DNA of 64,000 nt from Mansonella perstans (Eukaryota > Nematoda > Chromadorea > Rhabditida > Onchocercidae), in NCBI GenBank assembly GCA_037074765.1, contig JBAMDO010000089.1, positions 124,001 through 188,000 of the forward strand, in the 5' to 3' direction. Both the position numbers and the translations under genes were made by a program. The notes below the pieces were generated by a model. That model was not told the origin of the DNA and searched no databases. It saw only the letters and a program-made list of their open reading frames with translations. Position 1 is the stretch's first letter, and every line of letters starts with the position of its first letter. Positions 27,088 through 38,383 of this stretch are shown here, piece by piece.

Positions 27088-30000
27088 TTACCGATAAAGC
27101 TGTGTTGTGCTATTTTCCGCGATAGTCGTTGTTGTTGTTGTTTTCTTTTTTGGTTTCAGACTGTAAAATATTTAGAATATATGGTAAAAATTTTGCTGAT
27201 ATAATCTAAAAAAATTTTTAATCACATATAATCCGGAAAAAAATACAAATAATTCGGAAACGGAAAATTACTACTCATTGTTTGATTTTATGCAAACAAT
27301 TGATTACCTGTAATCTATAAATGATTCAGCTCTGTCTTCTGGTGGAATTTCACCGATTACTTTTATATTTCGCGGTGAAGTATTCCAGGTATAATTGGAC
27401 GAATGAAGCGGTTCCATCCAATTTTCACCATGTTCGCTCAGAAATGAACAATATTATATATAATATATATTTTTTTGCTTGTTGTAAAAAGCATTCATTT
27501 GATTCCATTCGGTATTTCAATTCCTAATCATAAGACAATTTTTTTTTTCTTGAAAAATTCATAGATTTGAAAAATTTACCACAATAACATCCAATGTATT
27601 GCATGGTACATACATTAGGTAACCAAGAAGATCAGTTGCACAAGTTCGATTTATCAACGGATAAATAAATCTTAAATTTTATTAAATGTTAATTTTGCAT
27701 AAAAATTCTCCAATAATAAATTATTGAGATAATTTTGTAAAAGAATTAAAAGTTAAGTAAAAACTTACTTGTACTTTATTGGATATGCTAAACCACCAGT
27801 CCAGGAAATATTTTGATCATTATAAAGAAAGAAAAGATCCATTGGAATGTTATCCTCTATGTATACTTTGTATTCCAATAAGTCTTCTGGCTATAAAAAA
27901 AGAAAAAAAAGTGCAAAACTTGGAATACTGGAGCGAATTTGCATTGATAAATTCCCAATCAACTAATTAATTTGTCAATCAATTAAATCAGTCATTTATT
28001 CCGGAGATAATATACTGTAACTCACTTTGTTAAATCGTATATCTAGTGTAAGAAATGAACTATTCATAATATCATCCGGAAATTTGTCATAGTGTTCTTC
28101 AATGTAGAACATAAAATCAAGATCATGTGTATATGGTATAATACCGCATTCACGATACCAACCTGAATTTATCTGAATAAAAATTTTTACGAAGAAAATA
28201 CTGTAGTAATATTTGATATGAAAAATAAGTTTTCATGTAATTTTTAATTTTCTTCAGCTACATGGACTAAAGTTTAACATATGTCTTGGCTTGATATAGG
28301 CTTTCTTCTTAATTAACAATGCCAAATCTTTTGATAGCTGTTTTTGCAGTTAATTTGCTAATTATTATAGTTCTAGGATAACATTCAAAAAAACTTTTTG
28401 GGAAAGATTATCAGGATGAAAGTTGGAAAATTTAGGAAATAAAAAATTTAGGAGTACAAAACATTTTTATTTACTGGCTCATAACCGCTAGTCATACGCC
28501 ACAAAATTTCGCGAAGGATGAAGGGGCAGTGAATAAAAGAAAGGCAGAAATTGTTGTATTAAAAGTTTCGATTGCAGTTCACTTTTCAAATTAATAAAAT
28601 TTATTATTTTTAAGATCTGTACTGTAGTTTTTGATAAAAAAGCCAAAGTGATTAGTGAACTGCAATCGAAATGCTTGATTACCACTAACTTTAAATTTGA
28701 GGATAATGAATGCAACAATATTTTTAGTGCCAAATAACAGTTTCAATAGTTATAGAAGAAATATTTAGGCAGGAGGAGATATATTACTGTAAAAGAAAAT
28801 GCCTCCATCAGTTGAATTGATTAACCATTGCAGTTCGTTTAAAATTGTTGTAAAATGTAAACTTTGTACTGCAAAAAAAAAAAAAAAACCAAGTAGTGTT
28901 CCCGCATAGAGCATTGGTGTCATATCACGTTCAATAGACCAATTTCGGAATTTCCGAAGTGTTCGTATAATCTCATTTTGAATGCGTGGTTTTTCATTGA
29001 AGAATTGTGGATAGGTTTTGCGATATTGAATTGAGAAATTTTTTCTACAACTGATAAATCTGCTGCGTTGCAACGTCCATGCAAACGTTGTCCAGTTTGC
29101 TGGACCAATAAAAGTCTCATTTTGTATCACATAATTTCTAATAGCAAACCTAAAATTCAATGGGTCATTAAATTAAAACTATTTAAAAGATCACGCTTAT
29201 TTGGAAAGATTGACATTGTTAAATGAAAAAAGAAAAAAGAAAATTTTTGAAATTATTTTTAGAAAAACTATCAGAGAATGCTCATCAAAATTTAGTAGTA
29301 ATTTAATTTAATTTTACTTTGGTATAATTCGTCTAACTTTTCGCAAAACGAATTCAATGTAATCATCACTTTCTGATTGATTGAATGACACTAATCGATG
29401 GGAAATTCCATCAATAATTACTTCAAAACTTTGATCAGTAGATTGCTGCCATAATAAATTATATTTTTTCAACAATTTTAGCTGAAAACATTTGTGGAAA
29501 TTTGTGAAGAAGTTATTTTGTTGTGAACTTTTCTAGATAAATTATTAATTTAAAAAATAATTGCTTTGAGTGCTAATTGAAAAAGCTTCATAAAATCTGA
29601 CTCTAAACGATAATTTACTTGAAGCACTATTCTTCATAATTAATTTACTCATTATAAAATAAAATACAGATCGATCGAAAAAAATTATGCATATTTATTA
29701 ATGTTCAAAATGTTTAAATTATTTTGAAATTTAAATCAAATTATGTCGAAATATTTTGCATATTTTGCTTATTCAAAATTCTTCATGCAAAATCGAATAA
29801 TTTTTTTTTTTAGTAAAATTGAAACGAATCAAATGCATTAATACGAAACAGTCAATTTTAAATCTTTTTTTTACTCATTCATTTATTCATTTAAGACCAT
29901 TTATAGCAAAATTTCAGATCAATTATTAAACGGTTTAATTTATTTTATAACGAAATACCTACGATAGCTGGCCTGTCACGCTCATAGTATGCCAGCATTA

Positions 30001-31186
30001 AAATATCTGGTTCTAAAATTTCTCCAAGATCTTCCGCACCAATACGTAATTGATTATCAGTAATGAAATTTGCTTGAGCATCTGAAACAAAAAAAAAAAA
30101 AAATAATAATGTAAATCATAAACACATTTTAATTTAAAAATTGAAATTTTTACTTCTTCTCCTTTTCTTCTTCTGGAAAGCAATAATAGTTACTGTTGCC
30201 ATCCGAGAAATAATTGTTAAAATAAATTTAAATATTATTTTTTGGAGTTTCGTTTTTTTTTTTCGCTTTAGATTTTACTTGTTTGCAATTTAATTTATTC
30301 ATTAATAATTTTAAGTAAAGACATAAACAAAACCGTATATGTAACATATAAATTATTTTTGTGAAAGCAAAAACCTTGAAATGTTGATGTAAATCGTGGA
30401 TCAATGAAAAGTATTCGATGCTGTAAATATGTGCTTAACTGCGTCATTGTTGAAAGTGTTTCTATTGTCGCGCTAAACTACAAATCAGAAAGCGAAAAAA
30501 TTTTTCATTAAAAGTATGCATTGCATAAATAATTTTAACGCAACCCTTAACGCATGCATCAATGCACACCTGCAAACTTCAATGCAATATTTAATAATTT
30601 TACAATCAGTACGTATGTTTTATCATTTAACTGAACTACGCAAAATTAATTAATTATTATAACTGTAGTTTCTTCATATTGAAGCATATAGTTTTAAATT
30701 TGTGAATTTGCCTAAAATATCAATGATTATTGAAATAGTTTAACTAACGTTTGCTGTAAATTGGAATGTTTTGTAGTGATGATCCTGAATTTGCCGTACT
30801 GTACGCATGCAAATTACATTTATCATAATAAGAAGTAATACTGAAATGATTTTTTTCTTTTCAAAATAATTAAAAAATAAATATTACTGTTATTTAATTT
30901 CTTTAATTGATTAAAGTAGAAAAAAGTTTTAAAAAAGTAAATTAAAAAAAAATTTTAATTTTACTATTACTAGAAATTTCGTACAATTTTTTTTTTGTTC
31001 ATTTATTGTTAATTACAATAAAAATTTATGAAATATTTGAAAAAAAGATTTGATTTTTGAAAATAATAAAAGTACAATTTAAAACCTACCAAAAATTAGT
31101 GATGTAAACCATCGCTTCAATAATAACAAATGAATCCAACGACTGTTTGCCATTAAGAATTTTGCAATTAACGAATGAATTTTCAT
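27088..31186 (-). CDS. Fukutin-like LicD-family phosphotransferase, type II membrane protein
   Basis: Eleven exons (minus): 31090-31186, 30749-30840, 30375-30477, 29963-30081, 29318-29481, 28890-29149, 28026-28162, 27769-27890, 27580-27670, 27308-27436, 27088-27160; about 462 aa. Fukutin-family proteins act in the Golgi and add ribitol-phosphate to O-mannosyl glycans. A short cytosolic N-terminus precedes one membrane segment (about residues 27-45). The LicD core has MLYAGTLLGWYRECGIIPY, then HDLDFMF (DxD at 292-294), PMDLFFLYND, ATDLLGYLMYVPCNTL, and EHGENWMEPLHSSNYTWNTS. All junctions are in phase except 27580/27436, where the downstream exon needs two extra bases. This may be a sequence error, an unusual splice site or a disabled allele. 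The short C-terminal exon is rich in Lys and Thr; CG|GTAAGC just before the stop could be a donor instead. Confidence 0.85.
28566..28671. repeat. 18-bp perfect inverted repeat in fukutin-like intron
   Basis: TTTCGATTGCAGTTCACT (28566-28583) pairs exactly with 28654-28671 across a 70-nt loop. It lies in the intron between exons 6 and 7 of the minus-strand gene. Confidence 0.9.
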
Positions 31187-33859
31187 CAGAATTGTAGAAT
31201 ACAAAATCGATAAAGTAATAGTTTAAGAAATTATCAATCGATTGACGATATTCATCTGCGCTCGTGATTTAAAACTAAGAAGATTTAATTTTTATATATT
31301 TTTCGTTATTCACCTTGCTAAATATATTTATAAACACATACACACATTCAAAGCGATCCCAGAATATCTCTTTATGAAACATTTGAACTAAATTAATTTT
31401 GAATGAAATTAATATAGAACAAATTGAAATGCATAATTTATCCATATAATTGCATAAACAGAAAACTGTCCCACATTTTATGTCGTCTTTCTATGTCAAC
31501 AACTGAATAACTAACTGTATTTTGATCATTTATGGAATCAATCAACAAAATTAACAATTTCATATGCAAGACCTTAAAATTTTGAAAATATCAAACAAAA
31601 CAAATTGAAAATGTGAAAAAAAATGTTTTTTAAACTTTTTAAAACACACGTATCCAGTTTTGTCATTTTTCCGGATACAATGTTTTGAAAAACAAAATTA
31701 GTGTAAAAAAATTTAACAAAACTTGATTTTGTTTTTCATCGTAACATTAAATAAAAAATTATATAAAAATGGATTTAAAAAATGCTAAACGGTTTAACAA
31801 TCATTTAGATGTTTTTTTTTTCGTTTGAAAATTATTGAATGAATTGAAATATTGAATGGCTATATAAGTAATAAAATCTTTTGATATATCTATTATTTTA
31901 TTACAAAAATTTAAATGATCAAAATTAAGCAACAGTAAATTGTTTCATTTTAAAAAGTTTTAAATGATTACATTATATATGGTGTGCTATTTTTTAGCTT
32001 TGAATAACTACTAGAATTACTTGACAAGTGCGTAACTAAATGACTAGTCATTAATTTTCCTTAGGATTACTTCCTATCGATATGAGTATTGCATGACTGC
32101 TCGAATTACTTCGCTGAAGAAAAAAAATAATAATTAAATACTAGTCATTAATTCCTTTAGAATTATTTTCCCACCGATATGAGTTTTGCATGAATTACCT
32201 AGCAATTAGTTAACTAAATGCTTAATCATTAAAAATTCTTTAGAATTTCTCAGCAATCATTAGCCGGATTTTTTTTTCCATACAACATTGTTGCAAGTCT
32301 ATTTCATCGTCTCTGCAAAGCATTTTTACTTGCAAGTATATCGTCTTTTTTAATGAAGTATTTTTAATTTTATTTTTTCCAGATTTCCAAAAAAAAAAAT
32401 GAACAAAATGGCAATGGGAAAAATGAAAAAAAGCAGAATGGATGGAAAAATGTAAATTCATTTCGGATTTATTTTATTCAATTTACTAAATGTTATAAAA
32501 TTCTAAATTCAATGTAAATTTCAAAGTTTCCTGAATAAAAAGGAAAAAAACGATAAAGTTACTAGTATGTTTTTTTTTTCAAAAATATGCAACTATGGTA
32601 AATTTACCATAGCTGAACAAAAAGAATGCATAAAATTACGAAAAAGTCGTAAAACGTTTGCAAAGCATTCTAATATCCGGAATATAATGAAGAAATAAAT
32701 TCAATGAGTGATAAAAACTTTGCACTCTGCGATAATAATACTTTTCGCGAGAGTATGATAATTAATTTTAAAAATGAAATGATTTTTCTTTTACATCAGT
32801 TAATAGAAAATTTTTTGATTAAATGAAATTATTGTTTTGCAGCAATTGTTAATTAAATGATGTAGAAATTTAACATATCAAAATTTTAGCATGCTAACAT
32901 TGAAAAGTTTATAAATTTCAATTAATACTTTATTTTGATGAAATACTATAAATTTTAGAAACTTGTCATAATTGTCAACAAACATTTGCAAACATTAAAT
33001 TATCAATTGCAGTTGATCCATCTTGGGTTATGAGATTTTTATCGAAATTTAATTATATTTTATCTTAGTAAAGAGATTTTGAAACATTTGACAAATTTGA
33101 AAATTACGAAAATAATATCAAAAGTAATAATTTGCTAAAGAGACAAAGCAAGCACTATGATTCAAAAGCTATTAGAATCAAAAAATTACAAGATATAATC
33201 GACTTTCTTGATACAAAAAAATGCGCCATTAATCATTCCAATTCATTTTTCAATTTGGTTAATTAAAATGTCACTTAATCCTAAATGCTATTCAAATATC
33301 TTGGAAAAAAACAAAATACATGACAATCGAGCTAATTACGGAAAAGCTTTATATGATTCGGTCATATTTATTCTTTAGTTAGGTTGATTAAAATGTCACT
33401 TAATCCTGAATGCTATTCAGATATTTATTGAAATAAAAAAGAAACGCATGCCGATTAAGAACATTATGAATAAGTTTCATATGACAGAAAGTACATGTTT
33501 AAATATTTACAGAGCTGATATTTCAGCTTTCAATTCAATTCATATTTGATCTTCAACATTTCGCTTTTACATGATCAAGCAAAGTTTCATGCATTGTAAT
33601 ATCATATATTTCGCTTTTTTTCTTGTCACATATTGTCATGTTAATTGTCACACTAGCAAAAACAAAAAAAATAAATAAATAAATTTGAGAGAAGATTGAA
33701 ACTGTATGTTGCTAAAAGATGATTTCTGTCTTACGAAATATAAAAAGCATTATCGTTTAAGGAATCTCTGATCTTTACTCGTCATCAATTGTTCGGATTA
33801 ATAATTTGTGGCAATTGTCGAATATTAAAAATTTTTTGAGATATTGAAATAATTGAATG
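31187..33859. other. Intergenic with two small duplications
   Basis: No gene was recognised. Three imperfect units around 32039-32260 share ACTAGTCATTAATT...CGATATGAGT...TTGCATGA, and a 125-bp-spaced duplication occurs at 33256 and 33381 (AAAATGTCACTTAATCCTRA). Confidence 0.5.
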
Positions 33860-33930
33860 TTTCGGCCCAGTGTTTCAGCTGCTGTGGCTTGAAGTAAAAT
33901 TCTGGAACGTCCTACAAATTTGTGGGACAA
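33860..33930 (+). pseudogene. 3' part of an SL RNA copy: Sm-like site and terminal hairpin
   Basis: AAATTCTGGAACGTC (33898-33911) closely resembles the Sm-site/3'-stem junction of nematode SL RNAs. Positions 33909-33928 form an 8-bp stem (one G-T pair) with an AATT loop: GTCCTACA / TGTGGGAC. No SL exon is recognisable upstream. The 5S relic follows about 55 bp later, in the same arrangement as at 25.3 kb. Confidence 0.6.
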
Positions 33931-33981
33931 TAAATACAAACAATTGATGGGAATTTAATGTATGCATTACTGGTTTATCTT

Positions 33982-34068
33982 GTCTACGACCATACCACGT
34001 AGTTACGCAACGTTGGTCTGATTACTACTTGGATTAGGCACAGCCTATGATTCTCAGATTTGTAGATA
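33982..34068 (+). pseudogene. 5S rRNA copy with internal deletion
   Basis: It begins TGTCTACGACCATACCACGT, skips about 30 nt of the 5S sequence, resumes at ACGCAACGTTGGTCTGATTA and CTACTTGGATTAG, and ends GATTCTCAGATTTGTAGATA before TTTT. The deletion removes the GAAAGCACGACATC...GTTAAG part. Confidence 0.8.
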
Positions 34069-34153
34069 AGTTTTCGACCTTTATGCAACGATGATCTGAT
34101 GAGTGAAATAGCAATGTAATGACGGGAAATTTTAATGCATGCATATTAGGCAG

Positions 34154-34189
34154 AAACCATGCTGAAATTACGACATCTTATCCAATCCG
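34154..34189 (+). pseudogene. 5S rRNA fragment
   Basis: AACCATGCTGAAATTACGAC followed by ATCTTATCCAATCCG corresponds to the 5S segment that is missing from the copy just upstream (ACCACGTTGAAAGCACGACATCTNGTCCGATC-like). It may be a remnant of a second unit or of a rearrangement. Confidence 0.6.
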
Positions 34190-34280
34190 TTTTTCAATAA
34201 CAAAATTATTGCTTGGAATTATGATTCGTTTATTGATCGTTAAATGCACAACAATTACATGAACGGCTTTGAAGTCAGTT

Positions 34281-34302
34281 TAATTATTCAAATTTGAGCT
34301 AT
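34281..34302 (+). pseudogene. SL1-exon-like relic
   Basis: AGTTTAATTATTCAAATTTG followed by AG matches about 18 of 22 SL1 exon positions. It is preceded by AATGCACAACAATTACATGA, which also precedes the SL relic at 25.25 kb (AATGCACAACAATAACATGG). The shared flank makes common descent from one repeat unit likely. Confidence 0.6.
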
Positions 34303-35036
34303 TTGAGCTTAATGTTTCAAGTTGATTTGGTAAGAATGGCGAGATCTGGTTTGGCTGGATAGCTACATGTTACATAAATTTAAATAATTAAAATTTTCGC
34401 AAATGATTATGGTATTCATTTGAAATTCTATCGAATGTAAAATAAGTTGAATAATAGCACAATCAGAAATGGTCATGTAAATGATTATCTATTTCGAAAT
34501 GATTGTAAAATGCAATGACATTAAATTTTACACAAAAAGCAAATTTGTACGAAAAATTCTTAAAGGAATAACTATTCTTGATAGATTTCAATGCAACGTG
34601 TATATGTGGATTTCAGTATGTGTTTCCTTTTACTGATATGATTTTCATTATATAATTTTAATATAATTTAATTTGTAAAAAAAGATATGACATTTGGAAC
34701 AAGAATGATGCTAATTGGTGAGATAATGATTTTCATTTCAGATCCGTGTGATTTCTGTGAATGTTTGTCTCAAAACCAGTCGAAATGTGAGAATGATTAG
34801 ATTGGCTGAGTTTGGCTAGTTTAACTGGTTTCGCTGAAAAGGCTGGGAAAAGTTTAATTGGGAAACTCAGAGTGGTAAGAAATGTGAATCGGTCAGTTAA
34901 TGGAGTTTGCGTTTTGGTGTACTGTGCTAGTGATGTCATAGCGAAAAGAGTTCAAGAAATTGAGAATTAGAGAGTATTTTATGAGATTCAGTCTAGCAAA
35001 GAAATGTAAGATTATCGATTTATTGAGGATTTTCAG

Positions 35037-37006
35037 ATGCTTGGAAGTTTATCTGATGCACTGTCAACGGTACAAAATGAGCTCACAAAAAGGTTTATTT
35101 TATTGCTATTATATTCTTCGTATTAAAATTTAAAAATAGAATGAACTCAAACATTTCGAAGTGTGCTACAAAATTTTTTCACCTTTTCTTCTTGGCTTTC
35201 TTCTTGAATGAAAGATGACAAAGTGTGTGATGTATTTTTGCAATTAGTTTATTGTTAATATAAATCCACATTCGTATTTTTCATTTCATTTATTTTTGCA
35301 GTGTACAAAAATTACGAAACAGTGTGCAAACTACATCAGCTGTAGAAAGGTATTATTGTGCGTGAATTTAAATTTTTAAATGAAATGATTTAACATAAAC
35401 TGTTGAATGTTTGATCGCTTTCCATAGTAAGTAATTTACTGACAGTATTTTAATACAGATGACCTTAATAAATTGCTATTATTTTTCAGGAATTCTTCTG
35501 AATTGATTGCATCTTTTTTGAAAACGCAGGCTGGAAGCAATCTACTTTTAAAGTATGCCTATTTTCTTGAAAAAAATTGGAAATCAATATTTTTAAATGA
35601 GTAGGTTTGGAAAACTTGGCCGATTTATAATGAATTTCTCAAAGTATATTGAAATATGTGCAAGTTTTTGCAAGGTCTGAAAGATATTGTTAAGAAAGGT
35701 AATTTTAAATAAGAAAAGTGATTTTTTGGATAACGTCTTAATTTTGTACTTTCTTTGATTTTTAGATATCAACTAAACATTGAAACAGTGAAGCAAATGA
35801 ATGATGAAAATATACGTTTAGCAAATTTATGCAGTACTCGTATGGGTCGAGCGCACCAAATGTGGAACGAACGTGCTGAAGCTACTTTAGCTTTCTACGA
35901 TCACTTACGTACGTTAAGTCAAACAGAAAAGGTTTGTTTAATAGTTTATTTAATAAACTGTCATAAATAAGGCATTTTAGCTCTGATAGACTTTTCAGGT
36001 ATTTTAAATGTGAAAACAATTGGCAGCGATTGAAGTAACAAATAAATTAAAGAAGGTGATTTGTTAGACAGCAAACATCAAAGTTTCTTGATTAACTGTA
36101 ATTTGTTATCGCAAGTATACTGTACATAATTTTCGAACAATTCTGTTTTTAAACTCTAATGTAGTCAAATGTTGGACATGTTAATTGAAATGATGAAGAA
36201 TTGAAATTACATCTACTTTTTTCCATAAATTTTCTGGTTTTTTTATTCTCAAGATTTTTTTTTTTCATCAGATCTTCGGTTAGTTTTGCACTTAGTTTGC
36301 AAATTTTAATGAACGCTTTGCTTTATCAGTTTAGATATAAATGTCAGGCACAAAATGATCACCCTAAATATCTTCTTTTTTTTTAAGGAACTGACTGATT
36401 TGAATAACAAAATTAGCAAATTGAACCGATTTTGTTCACAAACGGAATTAGCGATGACGCATTTGAAGGCACTGGTAATTGTTGGTGATACTGAAGCAGA
36501 TATCGCTTTCATGAAAAATAATTTGAGAGAGGAGAAAGCGAAAAAAAATAATTTTTTGAAGTTTTCTAATAATGTTCTGGATATTGGTTATTCATCTTTG
36601 GCAGTGAATCTAGGTTCGTTCATTTTCATCTTTATTTGACGTTGTGGATTTTTCAGATTTCATGAATATATCTTCAATGCTGATGCAGTTGCGTCATCTT
36701 TGATCATTTCCTTAAATACCTTCCGATAGTTTGCTAAAAATTGATATTAATGAAGCGTTGGTCGCTGTAGATATATGTATGTAGAGGGATTAATAATTAG
36801 TGAAGGAATTAGGAAATTTATATTCCGTTTTGTCCAGCTTGTCATCTTATAATTTGTTATTCATTTAATGTTTAATGTTTTTTTTTTTAAATTTCAAACA
36901 TTTTTCAGATGAACGAAGAGAGCAGAATCAATTTCCTTTAGAAATAGGGCGTTTAGAGGAAGTTGCATTGGAAGAATTTTTGAATAGTCCTGAAAATAAC
37001 GTGTGA
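35037..37006 (+). CDS. dsbn-1: Dysbindin (DTNBP1) homologue, BLOC-1 subunit
   Basis: Six exons give 218 aa: 35037-35092, 35302-35349, 35490-35552, 35766-35931, 36388-36613, 36909-37006. Dysbindin is a coiled-coil BLOC-1 component acting in biogenesis of lysosome-related organelles and at synapses. The start MLGSLSDALSTVQNELTKSV aligns with MLE.LRERL.SVQQDFTSG of vertebrate dysbindin, and the tail EEVALEEFLNSPENN matches its SDQEALDVFLNSG end. The middle (ENIRLANLCSTRMGRAHQMW through SQTEKELTDLNNKISKLNRF) is a predicted coiled coil. It is shorter than the roughly 350-aa human protein. The sequence GATTTTCAG abuts the ATG, so SL trans-splicing directly at the start codon is likely. Exon 5 continues into a weakly conserved stretch before the donor CTAG|GTTCGT, the least certain boundary. 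Confidence 0.85.
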
Positions 37007-38383
37007 CTTCATTACTTCGTTATTCATGTGTTCTAGTTTACCTGCTTATTATTTTCTTCCAAACAGTGATAACATTATCATTCACCACTTCAGCTTTAGC
37101 GATAAGCTTCTTTTTTAATATGTATTCTTATCATTTTGGTTATCACTCATATGGTAAATCATAATGTTGTCATTGTTTCCTCTTGTTTACTGTAAATTTT
37201 AGTTGATTCCATTTGTCGAAAAATCTTGCATGTAGTCATTACCCTACACGATTGACTAATTTCCACATGTATTTTATCACAGTTGAAATAACATTAGTGT
37301 TAATATAGCAATAGTGGTGGGAGGTGATAATAGTAATCTTTCTGCAAAAAGCAATTACAGTGCAAGAATTTAGTATAATTTAATTTTCATTTAGATGTGT
37401 GAGATTTCAAAACACTCGAATCTTGAGTAAGTTTTAATATTGGGTAGGTTTTTATGAAAAGACGCAATAGTTACACCTTTCCAGTATTCATTTTACTCTT
37501 TCTTTTTTTCTTACTTAGGAATTATATCATTACTTTTTTTCCTAGAAAGAAATTTCACTCATTTGGTTTAATATTCAATGTGTACTGTAACATTTTGATA
37601 ATAGAATGATCTCTGAATTTTAATTCTAGTCTTACATTTTCTTTGATTCTTTGAACAAACTTTAAACTTCGCAGTTTTTTTTTTCTCTGAATTTTGTCCA
37701 TTCTTTTTAAAATAATATTTATATTATAGTTTATCTTTTGATCATTATGTGGAAAGGTTCCTCATCTTATGTCATCGTTATTATCTTGTCAAGTTGTAAT
37801 CGTGATTTTGTTTTCAAGCTTGATGGTGATGAAAATATGCACTGATATTTGATCTCGAGGTTTTTTTGTTTATATCAAAATTTAAATTTATTTTGAAACC
37901 GGAAACTTTGCCGAGGGAGTTGTTTTTTTTAATGAACTAAAAGATCTTTTGAAAGCGTGAAATATTTTTCAAGTTAATTCCAAGAGAACGTCAAATTTGT
38001 ACATAAGTTGATTTTCGGCTTGATAGCTTGGTATTTGATTATAGACTGATTAAATTCCAATGTAATACGTTGAAACTGTAAAACGCAACTTTAATATTTA
38101 ACTTAAGTTACTCGTGATTTTGCTCTAATAAGTTATTTGTATACGTCAGTTGCTCGTCAGTTTGGCAATTTATTAAATCTCATTATTCTTAACTTTGTAA
38201 CTTTTTTCATTAATTTTGAAAATTTACAGTGCCTTTCCACGCAACAGCTTCATTAATAACTTTAGCTCATGCATTTTCCTTACTTATAAATAAAAAATTA
38301 TGGCAGTTCCCCAAAAAAAAAAAAAAAAAAAAAGAACATTTAGCTCGGAATTCAAAATCGTGATAATAAAACTTTGTTGGAAA
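37007..38383. other. Convergent intergenic region
   Basis: It separates dysbindin (+) from the SLC25A42-like gene (-). A pure A-run of about 22 lies at 38312-38333. No gene was recognised. Confidence 0.5.

Noticed and set aside
28865..28890. A 21-nt GT...TTTGCAG stretch after fukutin-like exon 6 as a mini-intron
   Set aside because: Too short for nematode splicing, and the downstream frame lacks the conserved WYREC sequence, which is in the exon at 28162.
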